Source of the DNA: a virus
Strand: one strand, 5' to 3'
Virus record (IMG/VR): IMGVR_UViG_3300018411_000022
Coordinates: 17,026 to 81,025 of that record
DNA: 64,000 nt
The notes under the pieces were generated by a model. The model was not told the origin of the DNA and ran no database searches. It saw nothing but the letters and a program-made list of their open reading frames with translations. The translations under genes and the position numbers were made by a program. The number at the start of each line of letters is the position of its first letter. Position 1 is the stretch's first letter. This document shows positions 7,858 through 15,721 of this stretch, one piece after another.

Positions 7858-8601
7858 ATGATCAATCTCGCACTCCAAACCCTGTTCTCCCAAGCACTGG
7901 TTTACTGCCGCGATCCCCAAGATCCGAGTAGTCTTATACGCGATCTCACACCCCTGAAGTTCACTCACCTGTTGATTGAAACCAACGGGACCGAATTGCT
8001 GTATGACGAAAATACCCATACCGTCTACACCGACCTTCAACGCGTCGACTTCGATGCGCACTTCCCAGAACTCCCATTCAGCCTCAGTGTGACTGAGGCA
8101 TCTCGGCGCTCTATCGGTTCTCTCCACAACTGGATGATCAACCTTGAGCACTATGCGGTGCGTCTGAATTACCGCGGTCCTCGTATCGTCGTGAAGGTTC
8201 AACAATTTATCGATTACTTGTTGAAAGAAAAAAGTGCTTCCACTACACCCAACCCACATGTGGTAAAACCTGAACAACTGGGTTCACCTGACCATAGCCC
8301 CATGGCTAAGAACATTAAGTTGTTGATCAGCTGTGACCATGAAAGCGATCGCCGGGTGTTGGTGGTGTACGACAACTACGAAGTCCGCGAGGTTCTGTAT
8401 AACCCCTTTAATGGTGGCTATGAGATCGACTTCGAAAATGAGGCCCTGGTCTACGCAGGACCTGATGCGGAACATCGTTACCAACAACTGACCAAGACCA
8501 TCGCACGCCGCCCCCATCGGATCTATGGTCGCGATCAGTTCGCCCCACAGGTACAACAAAACCCCGCCCCAGAAAATGGCGATACCGAAACACAAGCCTA
8601 A
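7858..8601 (+). CDS. Hypothetical early protein
   Basis: The 247-residue product follows the previous gene by 18 bases with GGAAGGAAC as ribosome site. Two globular parts (about 1-125 and 145-225) are joined by a Pro/Ser/Thr-rich linker, and the tail is disordered (PAPENGDTETQA). The parts each include a long hydrophobic strand (THLLIE, LLISCDHE), but I recognise no family. Second gene of the same early transcript; ends at a hairpin. Confidence 0.7.
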   Translation: MINLALQTLFSQALVYCRDPQDPSSLIRDLTPLKFTHLLIETNGTELLYDENTHTVYTDLQRVDFDAHFPELPFSLSVTEASRRSIGSLHNWMINLEHYAVRLNYRGPRIVVKVQQFIDYLLKEKSASTTPNPHVVKPEQLGSPDHSPMAKNIKLLISCDHESDRRVLVVYDNYEVREVLYNPFNGGYEIDFENEALVYAGPDAEHRYQQLTKTIARRPHRIYGRDQFAPQVQQNPAPENGDTETQA

Positions 8602-8608
8602 GCAGCAT

Positions 8609-8636
8609 AAAGCCCCTACCCGAAGGTAGGGGCTTT
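8609..8636 (+). terminator. Hairpin terminator
   Basis: A 12-bp stem (8609-8620 with 8625-8636) with a CGAA tetraloop, preceded by GCATAAA. The T-run is short (TTT), so termination may be partial. Confidence 0.65.
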
Positions 8637-8832
8637 AGAGGCTGAAGTCATGTCTGCTTCTCAGCAGTCACTATACAGGCGCTGGTACCAGGCTGGATGG
8701 TGCCGTCTCGGCAGGACCAGACCCCTCAGTGGATCACCTCCTCGTGAGCAATGAATGTTCATTGCCTGTAGTCATAGTAATATCGTACTTTTTTGAACTA
8801 TACCTTGAATAAACTTAAACTAAGGATGTCAC
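8637..8832 (+). other. Non-coding interval with palindrome
   Basis: I see no gene here. The interval contains a perfect 18-bp palindrome at 8748-8765 (GCAATGAATGTTCATTGC), further weak inverted repeats around 8640-8720, and a T-rich stretch at 8787-8805 that could carry a promoter for the next gene. Confidence 0.4.
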
Positions 8833-9279
8833 ATGGAGTTTCCCGCTTCTTTGTTGTCGGCATTAGGTTTCACTGAACCCAAACCTGAACAGCCAGTGGT
8901 CTTTATGCGGGCGGGTTGTACGAAAGATTCTCGAGTCAGGCGAGTCAAACCCGAAGGTAGTAACGCCCATTTGATTCGCACCTACCTTGAGAATCCGAAA
9001 GATGCATCTCCTGCGGCACGTCGGACCTTTCGCCAAGCGATAGTGTTGCGAGCAGTAGGGGGTAAACTGAGACATTATCCGTTGTGGTTACTGTTCTCCA
9101 ACACGTACGCCCGAGAGGTCTCGGCTAATAAGCATAACCAACTCCCGCCAGACATACACTGGGTTAGGCGCAAACGCAAACAGGTCTGTCGTTATCTGAA
9201 GGCACGCGCTAAAGTGACTCTCTTAGAACAGATTGACAGTTGTACAAAACCAAAAACTGTAGGAATCCCCCCACGGTGA
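8833..9279 (+). CDS. Hypothetical basic protein
   Basis: The ATG follows CTAAGGATG. The 148 residues are strongly basic in the second half (RRKRKQVCRYLKARAK), which suggests nucleic-acid binding. No enzyme motif is visible. It sits between two early units. The name can only be descriptive. Confidence 0.65.
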   Translation: MEFPASLLSALGFTEPKPEQPVVFMRAGCTKDSRVRRVKPEGSNAHLIRTYLENPKDASPAARRTFRQAIVLRAVGGKLRHYPLWLLFSNTYAREVSANKHNQLPPDIHWVRRKRKQVCRYLKARAKVTLLEQIDSCTKPKTVGIPPR

Positions 9280-9301
9280 GTGTAATATGAGACTGCCGAA
9301 A

Positions 9302-9326
9302 TAAAAAAATCTCAGATCTATATTAC
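9302..9326 (+). promoter_or_regulatory. phiKZ-type early promoter (TATATTAC)
   Basis: TAAAAAAATCTCAGATC precedes TATATTAC at 9319-9326. The 25.5-kb site shares the poly-A block, ATCTCA, and the core, so these two are near duplicates. It drives the cluster of small genes from 9384. Confidence 0.75.
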
Positions 9327-9383
9327 CTAGGTGAGTGGATTAACCAAACCACTCATTCCCCCATATGTTCTAAGGAGAACACT

Positions 9384-9851
9384 ATGTTCAGTAATCTTCC
9401 AGGTCGTGTCACCACTGTTCGTGAATCCACAGTATGTGAGTTCGAACAATCCGGCTACTTCGAAACCATGAAGGAGATCATCGATGCTAATAAAGCATCT
9501 GATGCTCTGAAGCTTCAGTACGCCAAGGGTGAAGAGTGGCAGTGTGAGAACGACGCTACGGTGCGTGTACAAGGCGAAACCGATTCATTCGGCGCCGAGT
9601 ATTACCATTACTGCGAAGCGTGTTATACGCTCGAGCAGGAACTTCAGCAGTACTTCACCGAGAGGCATGCCGAAGACGAAGCTCAATGTGAGTGGTGTAA
9701 GAAAGTCACCACCCAGAAAGACCTTCGTTACACGCGTGACATCGATGAGGGTTCGAGTGGACCCGTTTACGAAGTCTGTTCTGAATGTCGGACTAAGCAA
9801 AACGACTACATCAATGATGAGTTGGATTTCCTAGCCGAACAAGGATATTGA
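9384..9851 (+). CDS. Small early protein with three Cys-pair zinc knuckles
   Basis: The ATG follows CTAAGGAGAACACT. In 155 residues there are cysteine pairs CEAC (about 77-80), CEWC (about 102-105) and CSEC (about 133-136), plus a single Cys near 54, which fits zinc ribbons. The rest is acidic. Zinc knuckles suggest protein or nucleic-acid binding. First gene after the early promoter; function unknown. Confidence 0.75.
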   Translation: MFSNLPGRVTTVRESTVCEFEQSGYFETMKEIIDANKASDALKLQYAKGEEWQCENDATVRVQGETDSFGAEYYHYCEACYTLEQELQQYFTERHAEDEAQCEWCKKVTTQKDLRYTRDIDEGSSGPVYEVCSECRTKQNDYINDELDFLAEQGY

Positions 9852-9858
9852 CGACACC

Positions 9859-9876
9859 GCCCCTCTCCGGAGGGGC
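9859..9876 (+). terminator. Short GC hairpin after zinc-knuckle gene
   Basis: A 7-bp stem GCCCCTC/GAGGGGC (9859-9865 with 9870-9876). There is no T-run, so it may be an attenuator or an mRNA 3' end rather than a full terminator. Confidence 0.45.
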
Positions 9877-9902
9877 ATCCTATTACTCTAAGGAGAATAT
9901 AC

Positions 9903-10115
9903 GTGAAATCGTTATTCGATGAAAAACGTTTGGCTGAGCATCGGGCACGCTTCTTTGAAATCCCTGACGAGATTAAGACAAAGTACTCCCGAACAAAAGA
10001 GCAGAGACTCCAAGACCAACGAGTCGTGCGTCGACAGTTTAATAACTTGTCGCTTCGTGAAAAGAACCGGGCGCGGCGCATGTCGGGACCCGTTAATTTC
10101 GCTTATCACATCTAA
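9903..10115 (+). CDS. Small basic early protein
   Basis: A GTG start follows TAAGGAGAATATAC, the same type of leader as its neighbours. The 70 residues are highly charged and Arg-rich (RRQFNNLSLREKNRARRM). Likely helical and nucleic-acid or protein binding; family unknown. Confidence 0.65.
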   Translation: MKSLFDEKRLAEHRARFFEIPDEIKTKYSRTKEQRLQDQRVVRRQFNNLSLREKNRARRMSGPVNFAYHI

Positions 10116-10192
10116 AAGGAACGTCGACCTGTAAAACAACTACCTCTTCCTATTTAGGGGTAGTCCCCTGTAATCCTTAGGAGGATACGTAA

Positions 10193-10399
10193 ATGTGTCG
10201 TAAACAGTATTTGATTCGATTGTCATGTCTCGTTGCCAATGAGCGGCATCTGGAAGAAGATCTCAAGATAGCCAGCGACTGCGCTCAACGCCGCTTCGTG
10301 GAACTTAACCTACATCGCACGCGTACAGCGATTGATGAACTGTACCACACTTACACCCTGAACAATCAACGGGTGTACCCCGTAAGAGGTCGCGTATGA
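10193..10399 (+). CDS. Small early protein
   Basis: The ATG follows TTAGGAGGATACGTAA, a strong ribosome site. The 68 residues are mostly helical and basic, and the last codon overlaps the next gene at an ATGA junction. No family recognised. Confidence 0.65.
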   Translation: MCRKQYLIRLSCLVANERHLEEDLKIASDCAQRRFVELNLHRTRTAIDELYHTYTLNNQRVYPVRGRV

Positions 10400-10788
10400 A
10401 CGCTCACAAACCCCAGCACGAAGAACCTACCAGCTACTTGTTCCATAACAACGAACCGCTGAATGAAGAAGAGCGTGAGCAGATCCGTCAATACCACCTT
10501 GGGAACATCACCCCCGAAAACGAGAAGTTGTTTCAGAGTATCCACGTTCGTCGGGGTAGCGGACCTGTGTATTGGTACATTCCGTACCACTACCTGTTCA
10601 TGGCGCGTAACTTGCAGTATACGCACAAGCGGTTGAATGGAGGTAAGGTTCCTTCTGCCTATTGGGTTAGACGGAAAATCAAGCACGCCTTTCAGGAATT
10701 AGGACTCGGAGAAGAAGATGCACAAAAACATTTCCAGTACGATTCTCGCCACCTCGAACGTACATCATCGACCACCCACACCCAGTGA
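10396..10788 (+). CDS. Hypothetical early protein
   Basis: It overlaps the previous stop by four bases, so translation is coupled. The 130 residues contain an acidic N-terminal helix (LNEEEREQIRQYH) and a basic C-terminal half (YWVRRKIKHAFQ). The YWVRRK segment resembles HWVRRK in the basic protein at 8833, hinting at a shared small fold. Function unknown. Confidence 0.65.
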   Translation: MNAHKPQHEEPTSYLFHNNEPLNEEEREQIRQYHLGNITPENEKLFQSIHVRRGSGPVYWYIPYHYLFMARNLQYTHKRLNGGKVPSAYWVRRKIKHAFQELGLGEEDAQKHFQYDSRHLERTSSTTHTQ

Positions 10789-10975
10789 GCAGATCCAACT
10801 ACGTCGCCAAGGTCGATGGATTATCTACCTGTCGATCCTGTTTGTGGTAGGCTTCTTGTTTACCTGGGCCACTGAATCATACTTTGATGTAGATGTAGCG
10901 GCTATCGAAGAACCCAAGTGCATCACTGTGGGTGTCGGCGCTAGCTCCACACGTCCTCTGTGTCGGATCTACTGA
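10718..10975 (+). CDS. Small single-pass membrane protein
   Basis: The ATG follows GGAGAAGAAG and lies 71 bases inside the previous gene in another frame. Residues about 33-53 (IIYLSILFVVGFLFTW) form one membrane segment after a basic N-terminal region, so the tail, with two cysteines, probably faces the periplasm. Such small early membrane proteins can modify the envelope or block superinfection; this role is only inferred. Confidence 0.6.
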   Translation: MHKNISSTILATSNVHHRPPTPSEQIQLRRQGRWIIYLSILFVVGFLFTWATESYFDVDVAAIEEPKCITVGVGASSTRPLCRIY

Positions 10976-11011
10976 ACGACTGCTCATTCAAGTTCTAAGG
11001 AGAACACGTAA

Positions 11012-11329
11012 ATGAATGGCACCAAGGCCTTGCATACCTTGCAGGACGTTACGTCTGCAAGGCTTGAAGAAGTGAGTGTGATCAGTGCTTACATTGTACG
11101 TTCGGTAGATGGCGAATACCACGTGGTGGTGGTAGATCCCATGGAAGACCTACAAGGAGAAGTTGGGCTTTATACGGTGGACGATTCGACCGGGACCTAT
11201 AAACTCCTTGACTTTATCGGGTTGTGTAAAGAACAAGGGTCTGAGGTGGACTACTCTTCGTACTTAGAAGAGCGAGGCCTCAAGGTCATGGCCAGTTACC
11301 ACCCACGCACCTCAGCGGTCGCTGTTTGA
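11012..11329 (+). CDS. Hypothetical early protein
   Basis: The ATG follows CTAAGGAGAACACGTAA, almost the same leader as the zinc-knuckle gene at 9384. The 105 residues alternate strands and short helices (YHVVVVDPMEDLQGE). No motif recognised. Last gene before a terminator. Confidence 0.65.
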   Translation: MNGTKALHTLQDVTSARLEEVSVISAYIVRSVDGEYHVVVVDPMEDLQGEVGLYTVDDSTGTYKLLDFIGLCKEQGSEVDYSSYLEERGLKVMASYHPRTSAVAV

Positions 11330-11335
11330 ATTAAA

Positions 11336-11361
11336 GGGGTCTTCGGACCCCATTTCTTTTT
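11336..11361 (+). terminator. Rho-independent terminator
   Basis: Stem GGGGTC/GACCCC (11336-11341 with 11346-11351), a TTCG loop and a T-rich tail (TTTCTTTTTT). Confidence 0.8.
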
Positions 11362-11416
11362 TATGCTGTTTTAGAAGGACTTGACCTCCCTCCCAGAAAT
11401 GGTATGACCCAAGGCG

Positions 11417-11470
11417 CCCAGTCACTTCGGTGGCTGGGTGTCGAAGGCTTAACTGTTTCTTTTTTTTTTT
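11417..11470 (+). other. TTCG hairpin and long T-run before nuclease gene
   Basis: A 9-bp stem with a TTCG loop (11417-11425 with 11430-11438) is followed 18 bases later by a 12-T tract (about 11459-11470). The distance is too long for a classic terminator. It may be an mRNA leader structure. Confidence 0.4.
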
Positions 11471-11483
11471 GGTGAGGTGGGGT

Positions 11484-11939
11484 ATGCGTTCTCTTTTAAT
11501 CCGAGTAGTTTTCTTGTGTGCGCTATTGCTCCCGAGTCCACTGTGGGCCACTGACATGATCCGCATGCCTTCGGCCAATGTAGTCGAAGTCTATGATGGC
11601 GATACCTTTAAGGTACAACTACCTGGGATGTTGGATGTCTTTGGTCATGAGTTGCCTGTCAGGATCAACGGGATAGACACTCCGGAGATTCGCAGCAGTT
11701 GCAGTACCGACGTCCTGCGAGCGGCGGAGCGTCACAAAGCAGGCTTGGCTAAAGATTTTCTATTAGGGGCATTGAGAGGCGGTCAGAAGATTGAACTCCA
11801 TAACCTTGCCCGAGATAAATATTTCCGTCTTTTGGCTGATGTCTACATAGACGACATCAATGTAGGAACCACCATGATTGAACGTGGACATGCTGTTGCC
11901 TATGACGGAGGTACCAAATACGACTGGTGTGGGAAGTAA
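11484..11939 (+). CDS. Secreted staphylococcal-nuclease-like nuclease
   Basis: I start at the ATG for MRSLLIRVVF because GGTGAGGTGGGG lies just upstream. Residues 1-22 form a signal peptide ending PLWA. The rest is an SNase (thermonuclease) fold: YDGDTF (37-42), VRINGIDTPEIR (59-70, with Arg60 and Glu68) and DKYFRLLADV (111-120, with Arg115) give the calcium-binding and catalytic residues. At 151 residues it is the usual length. It should cut DNA or RNA in the periplasm, which could protect the cell from other incoming phage DNA or salvage nucleotides. It ends at a palindromic terminator. Confidence 0.85.
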   Translation: MRSLLIRVVFLCALLLPSPLWATDMIRMPSANVVEVYDGDTFKVQLPGMLDVFGHELPVRINGIDTPEIRSSCSTDVLRAAERHKAGLAKDFLLGALRGGQKIELHNLARDKYFRLLADVYIDDINVGTTMIERGHAVAYDGGTKYDWCGK

Positions 11940-11952
11940 CGGCATAAAAGCA

Positions 11953-11974
11953 CTAGGCTCCCTAGGGAGCCTAG
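11953..11974. terminator. Bidirectional palindromic terminator
   Basis: A perfect 22-bp palindrome lies between convergent genes. Outside it are GGCATAAAAG (11941-11950) and CTTTTATGC (11984-11992), which extend the inverted repeat and provide a T-rich tail in each direction. Confidence 0.8.
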
Positions 11975-11986
11975 CGTACAACCCTT

Positions 11987-13681
11987 TTATGCTGCGTCTG
12001 GATGGTCCACAAGGAACTCTGCCAGCATCCGATCAAAGTTCGGCGCTTTCATGATGTCGACTGCAATTTCTACCGCATTGACATGGCCGCCTGTCAGGTT
12101 ATACCCAGCCATTCTCATTTGGTATTCATTACACCCTTTGATCTTGTACAGTTCGTAAAGCGTGGTCTCACGCGAGATATTCAGGATCACCTGAACGTTC
12201 GGGTACGTCGATACGATATCCAAGTCGGCTACGTGACGACGAATGTAGGTCCTTACATCAGGCAGTTCTTTAATGGCGCGGACGCCGTTATCCACTGTCT
12301 GGTGAGAGGGTAAGGTCACGATGTGCCCATTCATGCCAACAACGTAAGCGTCCAATTCATGGACCATTTCGTTGCTACACGAACCTAGGATATAGCCCCG
12401 GTCACGACAGAAGAAATAGAAGTCATCCACCAAACGACGAGGTTGCGAATTGTAGATGGTGTATTCCGAAGCCCGCGACTGGGTACTGATAACCAGCTGC
12501 AGGTCTTTGGTCTTCTCATCCAACAGTTCTACACCGATACAGTCGAAGATGTTGTAGACCGCGTATTCGACTTTGTAGTAGGTCTGCATGAACACGTGCC
12601 ATGCCAACCCTGCATGTTCGTCGGCCTCTTCAAACTTAAGCTTACCAAGCCCCGACAACTCCTCCTTCATCACGTAGTCCAAGCTATACGAAGGCAGGTT
12701 TTGCTTAGCCATTCGAATGCGCTTGTATACACACATGCTGTCGATCAGAAAGAACGTCGCTGGACATTCGGCTACGTGCCACCGTTCGGCTGGGTGAATC
12801 GAATCGATTCGACCCGAAGCGGTTTTCTTAGTAGCGTTGCCCTGCTTGTAGCGGAAGAACTTATAGCGCTCGGGAACCGATGGATCGCTGAAAACTTGAG
12901 CCGGATCAATTCCTTCAGCTTCCAATTGCTTGACGCATTTGGGGATATCGAAGTCAATGTTCCAGATGGTGACGAATTCAGGTTTCCATTCGTGGGCTTT
13001 GGCAAAGCAACGCCGAATGCCTTCACCGGGTGTCTCAACGATCTCCAGTTCGTAGGTAATGTTGCGCTCTTTGGTGTACTTCTCCAAGTACTTTTCAATG
13101 GCTTTGTTAAGCTTTTCCAAGAAGCGAACGTCTTGACCTACAAAGAACTTGGTCGCAGCCAGGTAGACTTTGTCCTTAAACGTCAAGGCCATCAGGATGG
13201 GTTGTTCAGTACCGTGGACAACATCCGTCTCGATGTCGAATACCGCTACGCCATTGGGGGACATGCAATCTGGCGAACGCAGTTGGTATTCACGTTTAAG
13301 GAGCGTGGGTGTGGTGATGTCACATCCGTACAAATAAGGGTCGCGTGCAATCTGACGCAAGCCCCCACGCAAAGTACCCACCCCTTTAGCCCGCGCAATC
13401 TGTCTGAGCAGGTTACGCTGGGTGCAGGTGTAACGTTGCAGGTTATTGATTTTTTCTTGAGTCTTCTTTTCTGTATAGTTACGTTGACCTTCACGCGCAT
13501 AGAAAAAATCGCGCTTGTAGTTTTCGATGATCTTGAGGTTCGGGATCAATTGACCGTCTTTGGTGTGAATGACTTCTTTGACGATCAGGGCATCCCCATC
13601 ACCGTCGTCATTCGGCAGTGTGTAAACCGCGTGTTTACATTCAATGCCTTTAATATTCTCGCTAGGTACGGGCAGCGACAT
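11987..13681 (-). CDS. Family B DNA polymerase, exonuclease plus motif A (C-terminal part missing)
   Basis: The 564-residue protein has the 3'-5' exonuclease motifs of family B polymerases: FDIET (148-152), NIDFD (241-245) and YNIFD (376-380). It continues into the palm with DLDIVSTYPN (486-495), which is motif A. Motif B and the motif C DTD-type aspartates are absent and the protein ends about 75 residues after motif A. Typical family B enzymes are 750-900 residues, so the remaining palm and thumb must be another gene, or the enzyme is split. ATG follows GGAGTACC. It stands alone on the minus strand between two rightward blocks. Confidence 0.85.
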   Translation of the reverse strand: MSLPVPSENIKGIECKHAVYTLPNDDGDGDALIVKEVIHTKDGQLIPNLKIIENYKRDFFYAREGQRNYTEKKTQEKINNLQRYTCTQRNLLRQIARAKGVGTLRGGLRQIARDPYLYGCDITTPTLLKREYQLRSPDCMSPNGVAVFDIETDVVHGTEQPILMALTFKDKVYLAATKFFVGQDVRFLEKLNKAIEKYLEKYTKERNITYELEIVETPGEGIRRCFAKAHEWKPEFVTIWNIDFDIPKCVKQLEAEGIDPAQVFSDPSVPERYKFFRYKQGNATKKTASGRIDSIHPAERWHVAECPATFFLIDSMCVYKRIRMAKQNLPSYSLDYVMKEELSGLGKLKFEEADEHAGLAWHVFMQTYYKVEYAVYNIFDCIGVELLDEKTKDLQLVISTQSRASEYTIYNSQPRRLVDDFYFFCRDRGYILGSCSNEMVHELDAYVVGMNGHIVTLPSHQTVDNGVRAIKELPDVRTYIRRHVADLDIVSTYPNVQVILNISRETTLYELYKIKGCNEYQMRMAGYNLTGGHVNAVEIAVDIMKAPNFDRMLAEFLVDHPDAA

Positions 13682-13773
13682 CGTTGGTACTCCAATCAGG
13701 CCCTTAAGACATATTATCAGGACAGGTGGTGTTTTTTAACAGGACCAGTAATTAACTACTTTTCTAACCTTAG

Positions 13774-13782
13774 TATGAGAGG
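13774..13782 (+). promoter_or_regulatory. Late-type promoter motif TATGAGAGG
   Basis: TATGAGAGG recurs before other structural genes in this window (about 33.18 leftward, 48.44, 59.16 kb; variants at 42.21 and 63.32 kb). phiKZ late promoters have been described as centred on TATG. Here it precedes a long leader and the metalloprotease gene. Confidence 0.5.
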
Positions 13783-13783
13783 T

Positions 13784-14004
13784 GTTTGGCCCAACATCGC
13801 TCTGGGGAAGTTGATCCAGCAATCCCTTGGCACCTACGGCCTCCCCCCAGCCCATGGCTCTCAGGGGATTGGTTGTCGGATGGCTTTCCCGTTTCCTCCT
13901 GCCCACTCCGGCCCTTAGGGGCTGGGGTTGGGTTCTTATGCCCCCTCTCCGTTATCAGTATGAGTGATCTTTTCTTTAGGCCCTCTTCTGGTTTCGGAGC
14001 TGAC
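13784..14004 (+). other. Long structured leader of the metalloprotease operon
   Basis: No gene is convincing in these 220 bases, although the frame stays open. Inverted pairs CCCAAC (13789) with GTTGGG (13926) and CAATCCC (about 13821) with GGGATTG (about 13865), plus C- and G-rich blocks, suggest a folded 5' untranslated RNA. An ATG at 13960 lacks a ribosome site; the ATG at 14005 has one. Confidence 0.4.
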
Positions 14005-15267
14005 ATGCTTACCCCACGAAAACTCAATCTCGGACTGGAGGCCATCCAGGTCCAATCCGATCTGCTCTTTAAAGAGCTGACACTGGCTTTCCAACGCATC
14101 CGCGAAGAGAAGGCCTACAAAGGCAAGGCCCTCAAAGCCATTGACATCCCTGCAATCATCTTCAATCGCACCGGAGTGAAGGTGAGCTTCGAAGTCGAAG
14201 ACTCATCGGACCTCAATGCCTACGTTCACATCCCAACTGTGGATAAAAACAATCCACTGGTGTACAACTACTTCAAACCGTACTTAGGTTCAGAAGACTT
14301 CGATGGTCTGATCAAGAATAAGAAGCTGGATCAAGTGGTTGGTTGGGTTGACCTAGCTCATGGTCGCTTGGGCGGTGCATTCTCACAAGTACAACACAAA
14401 GCTGTTGTTCTACGTGGGATGTTTGAAAGCAAGCTCGTAAGTTGCGAAGAAATCGCAGCGGTGATGTTGCACGAACTGGGTCACCTCTTCACCTACTACG
14501 AGTTCCTGGGTCACGTCCTGACTACGAACATCGTACTGCACGCCGCTACCCAACAGTTCTTCAAGGCTGACGACAAGGTTCGCAAAGTGCGTCTGGTCCA
14601 CGAAACCTGTAAAGTACTGGACGTGGAAATCGATGACGTTGAGTCGTTGGTGGAATGTACGGACAAAGAAGTCTTCCAGACAGTGTTCGTTCGCAAGAAG
14701 ATCCTGAATACGCGTAGCTCGCTCGGTACGCCGATTTATGACCTCACCGCTACCGAGGCCTTGGCTGACCAGTTTGCTGTCCGTATGGGCGCAGGACGGG
14801 CTCTGGCAACCGGTTTGGACAAGATCATGCGCTCCTATGGTGGCGGTAGTTCGTATCGCACCACCGCCGGACATGTGATTGCTACGGTGTTCAACGTGGC
14901 ACTGTTCTTTTTCTTCTCGGCATTGACCTTCGGTCTGTTCCTCCTAATCCTGTTCATCAACCCGGCTGAGAAAACCTACGATCCGCCTGAGGCGCGTCTG
15001 CGCCGCATCCGTAACGAGATGATGACAGCCATCAAATCGGAAAAGATGTCGGCTGAGCGTAAGGCTGAAACACTGCTGGACATCAAAGCGGTGGATCAAC
15101 TGCTCAAACAAGTGGATGACAAACGTGGATTGATCGAGATGTTCTATACCTCGGTTCTGCCGTCGGGCCGTCAACAGTACCAACAGCTCAAGTTCCAAGT
15201 GGAGTTGGAGAAACTGGTCAATAACGACCTGTTCCTAGCCCACGAGCGCCTCAAACAACTTTCTTAA
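14005..15267 (+). CDS. Membrane-bound zinc metalloprotease, M48-like
   Basis: From the ATG behind CGGAGCTGAC the protein has 420 residues. HELGH (156-160) is a zinc-binding HExxH site and ATEALADQF (246-254) supplies the expected third ligand Glu with the ExxxD arrangement of M48 peptidases. A strong membrane segment follows (about 290-315), then a charged helical tail. It is co-transcribed with two virion-like genes, so it may be a virion or assembly protease, or act on the host envelope. An alternative start at 13960 would add 15 residues but has no ribosome site. Confidence 0.75.
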   Translation: MLTPRKLNLGLEAIQVQSDLLFKELTLAFQRIREEKAYKGKALKAIDIPAIIFNRTGVKVSFEVEDSSDLNAYVHIPTVDKNNPLVYNYFKPYLGSEDFDGLIKNKKLDQVVGWVDLAHGRLGGAFSQVQHKAVVLRGMFESKLVSCEEIAAVMLHELGHLFTYYEFLGHVLTTNIVLHAATQQFFKADDKVRKVRLVHETCKVLDVEIDDVESLVECTDKEVFQTVFVRKKILNTRSSLGTPIYDLTATEALADQFAVRMGAGRALATGLDKIMRSYGGGSSYRTTAGHVIATVFNVALFFFFSALTFGLFLLILFINPAEKTYDPPEARLRRIRNEMMTAIKSEKMSAERKAETLLDIKAVDQLLKQVDDKRGLIEMFYTSVLPSGRQQYQQLKFQVELEKLVNNDLFLAHERLKQLS

Positions 15268-15280
15268 AGCGAGACTCCCC

Positions 15281-15715
15281 ATGGATAACCTGCGCCAACT
15301 CACCCAAGAAATCACCAACCACCTGAACGGCTGTAACGTCGGTCTGTATGATCGTCCGCGTGCTACCGCCATTCTTGCCGCCAGCGTGGTCGGTCGTGAT
15401 CTGGTTCTGCCGTCGGCTAGTGTCGATGACGCTCGTAGCTACTACCGCACCTCCGTCAAGACGGCTGTTTACGACAAACTCAATCAGCTGAACGAAGCGC
15501 TACCTCTGGACATCGACACGGCAGAAGACCTGATCTTCCGGGTCTGGTACACCCGCTACTTGCTGGTTCATGAACCGGCTCACACGCTGGGTCAGAAGCT
15601 TCTGAGCCTCGCCATCTGTGGCGGTATCAGTGAAGTCGACAACAAGACGGTGGAGTTCCTCAAGGCCTGTCCGGCTTTGCTTGACGGTGCACACTTCATC
15701 GTCGCAGCGGAGTAA
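15281..15715 (+). CDS. Hypothetical virion-operon protein
   Basis: The 144 residues form a mostly helical protein without motifs. It lies 13 bases after the metalloprotease gene and six before the next gene. Codon use is C/G-rich like the structural genes. Function unknown; context suggests a virion or assembly role. Confidence 0.7.
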   Translation: MDNLRQLTQEITNHLNGCNVGLYDRPRATAILAASVVGRDLVLPSASVDDARSYYRTSVKTAVYDKLNQLNEALPLDIDTAEDLIFRVWYTRYLLVHEPAHTLGQKLLSLAICGGISEVDNKTVEFLKACPALLDGAHFIVAAE

Positions 15716-15721
15716 TCGGTC

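Noticed and set aside
12443-13918. A 491-residue rightward open frame
   Set aside because: It is the antisense shadow of the DNA polymerase gene, caused by codon bias.
13960-14004. Earlier start for the metalloprotease
   Set aside because: The ATG at 13960 has no ribosome site; the one at 14005 follows GGAG.
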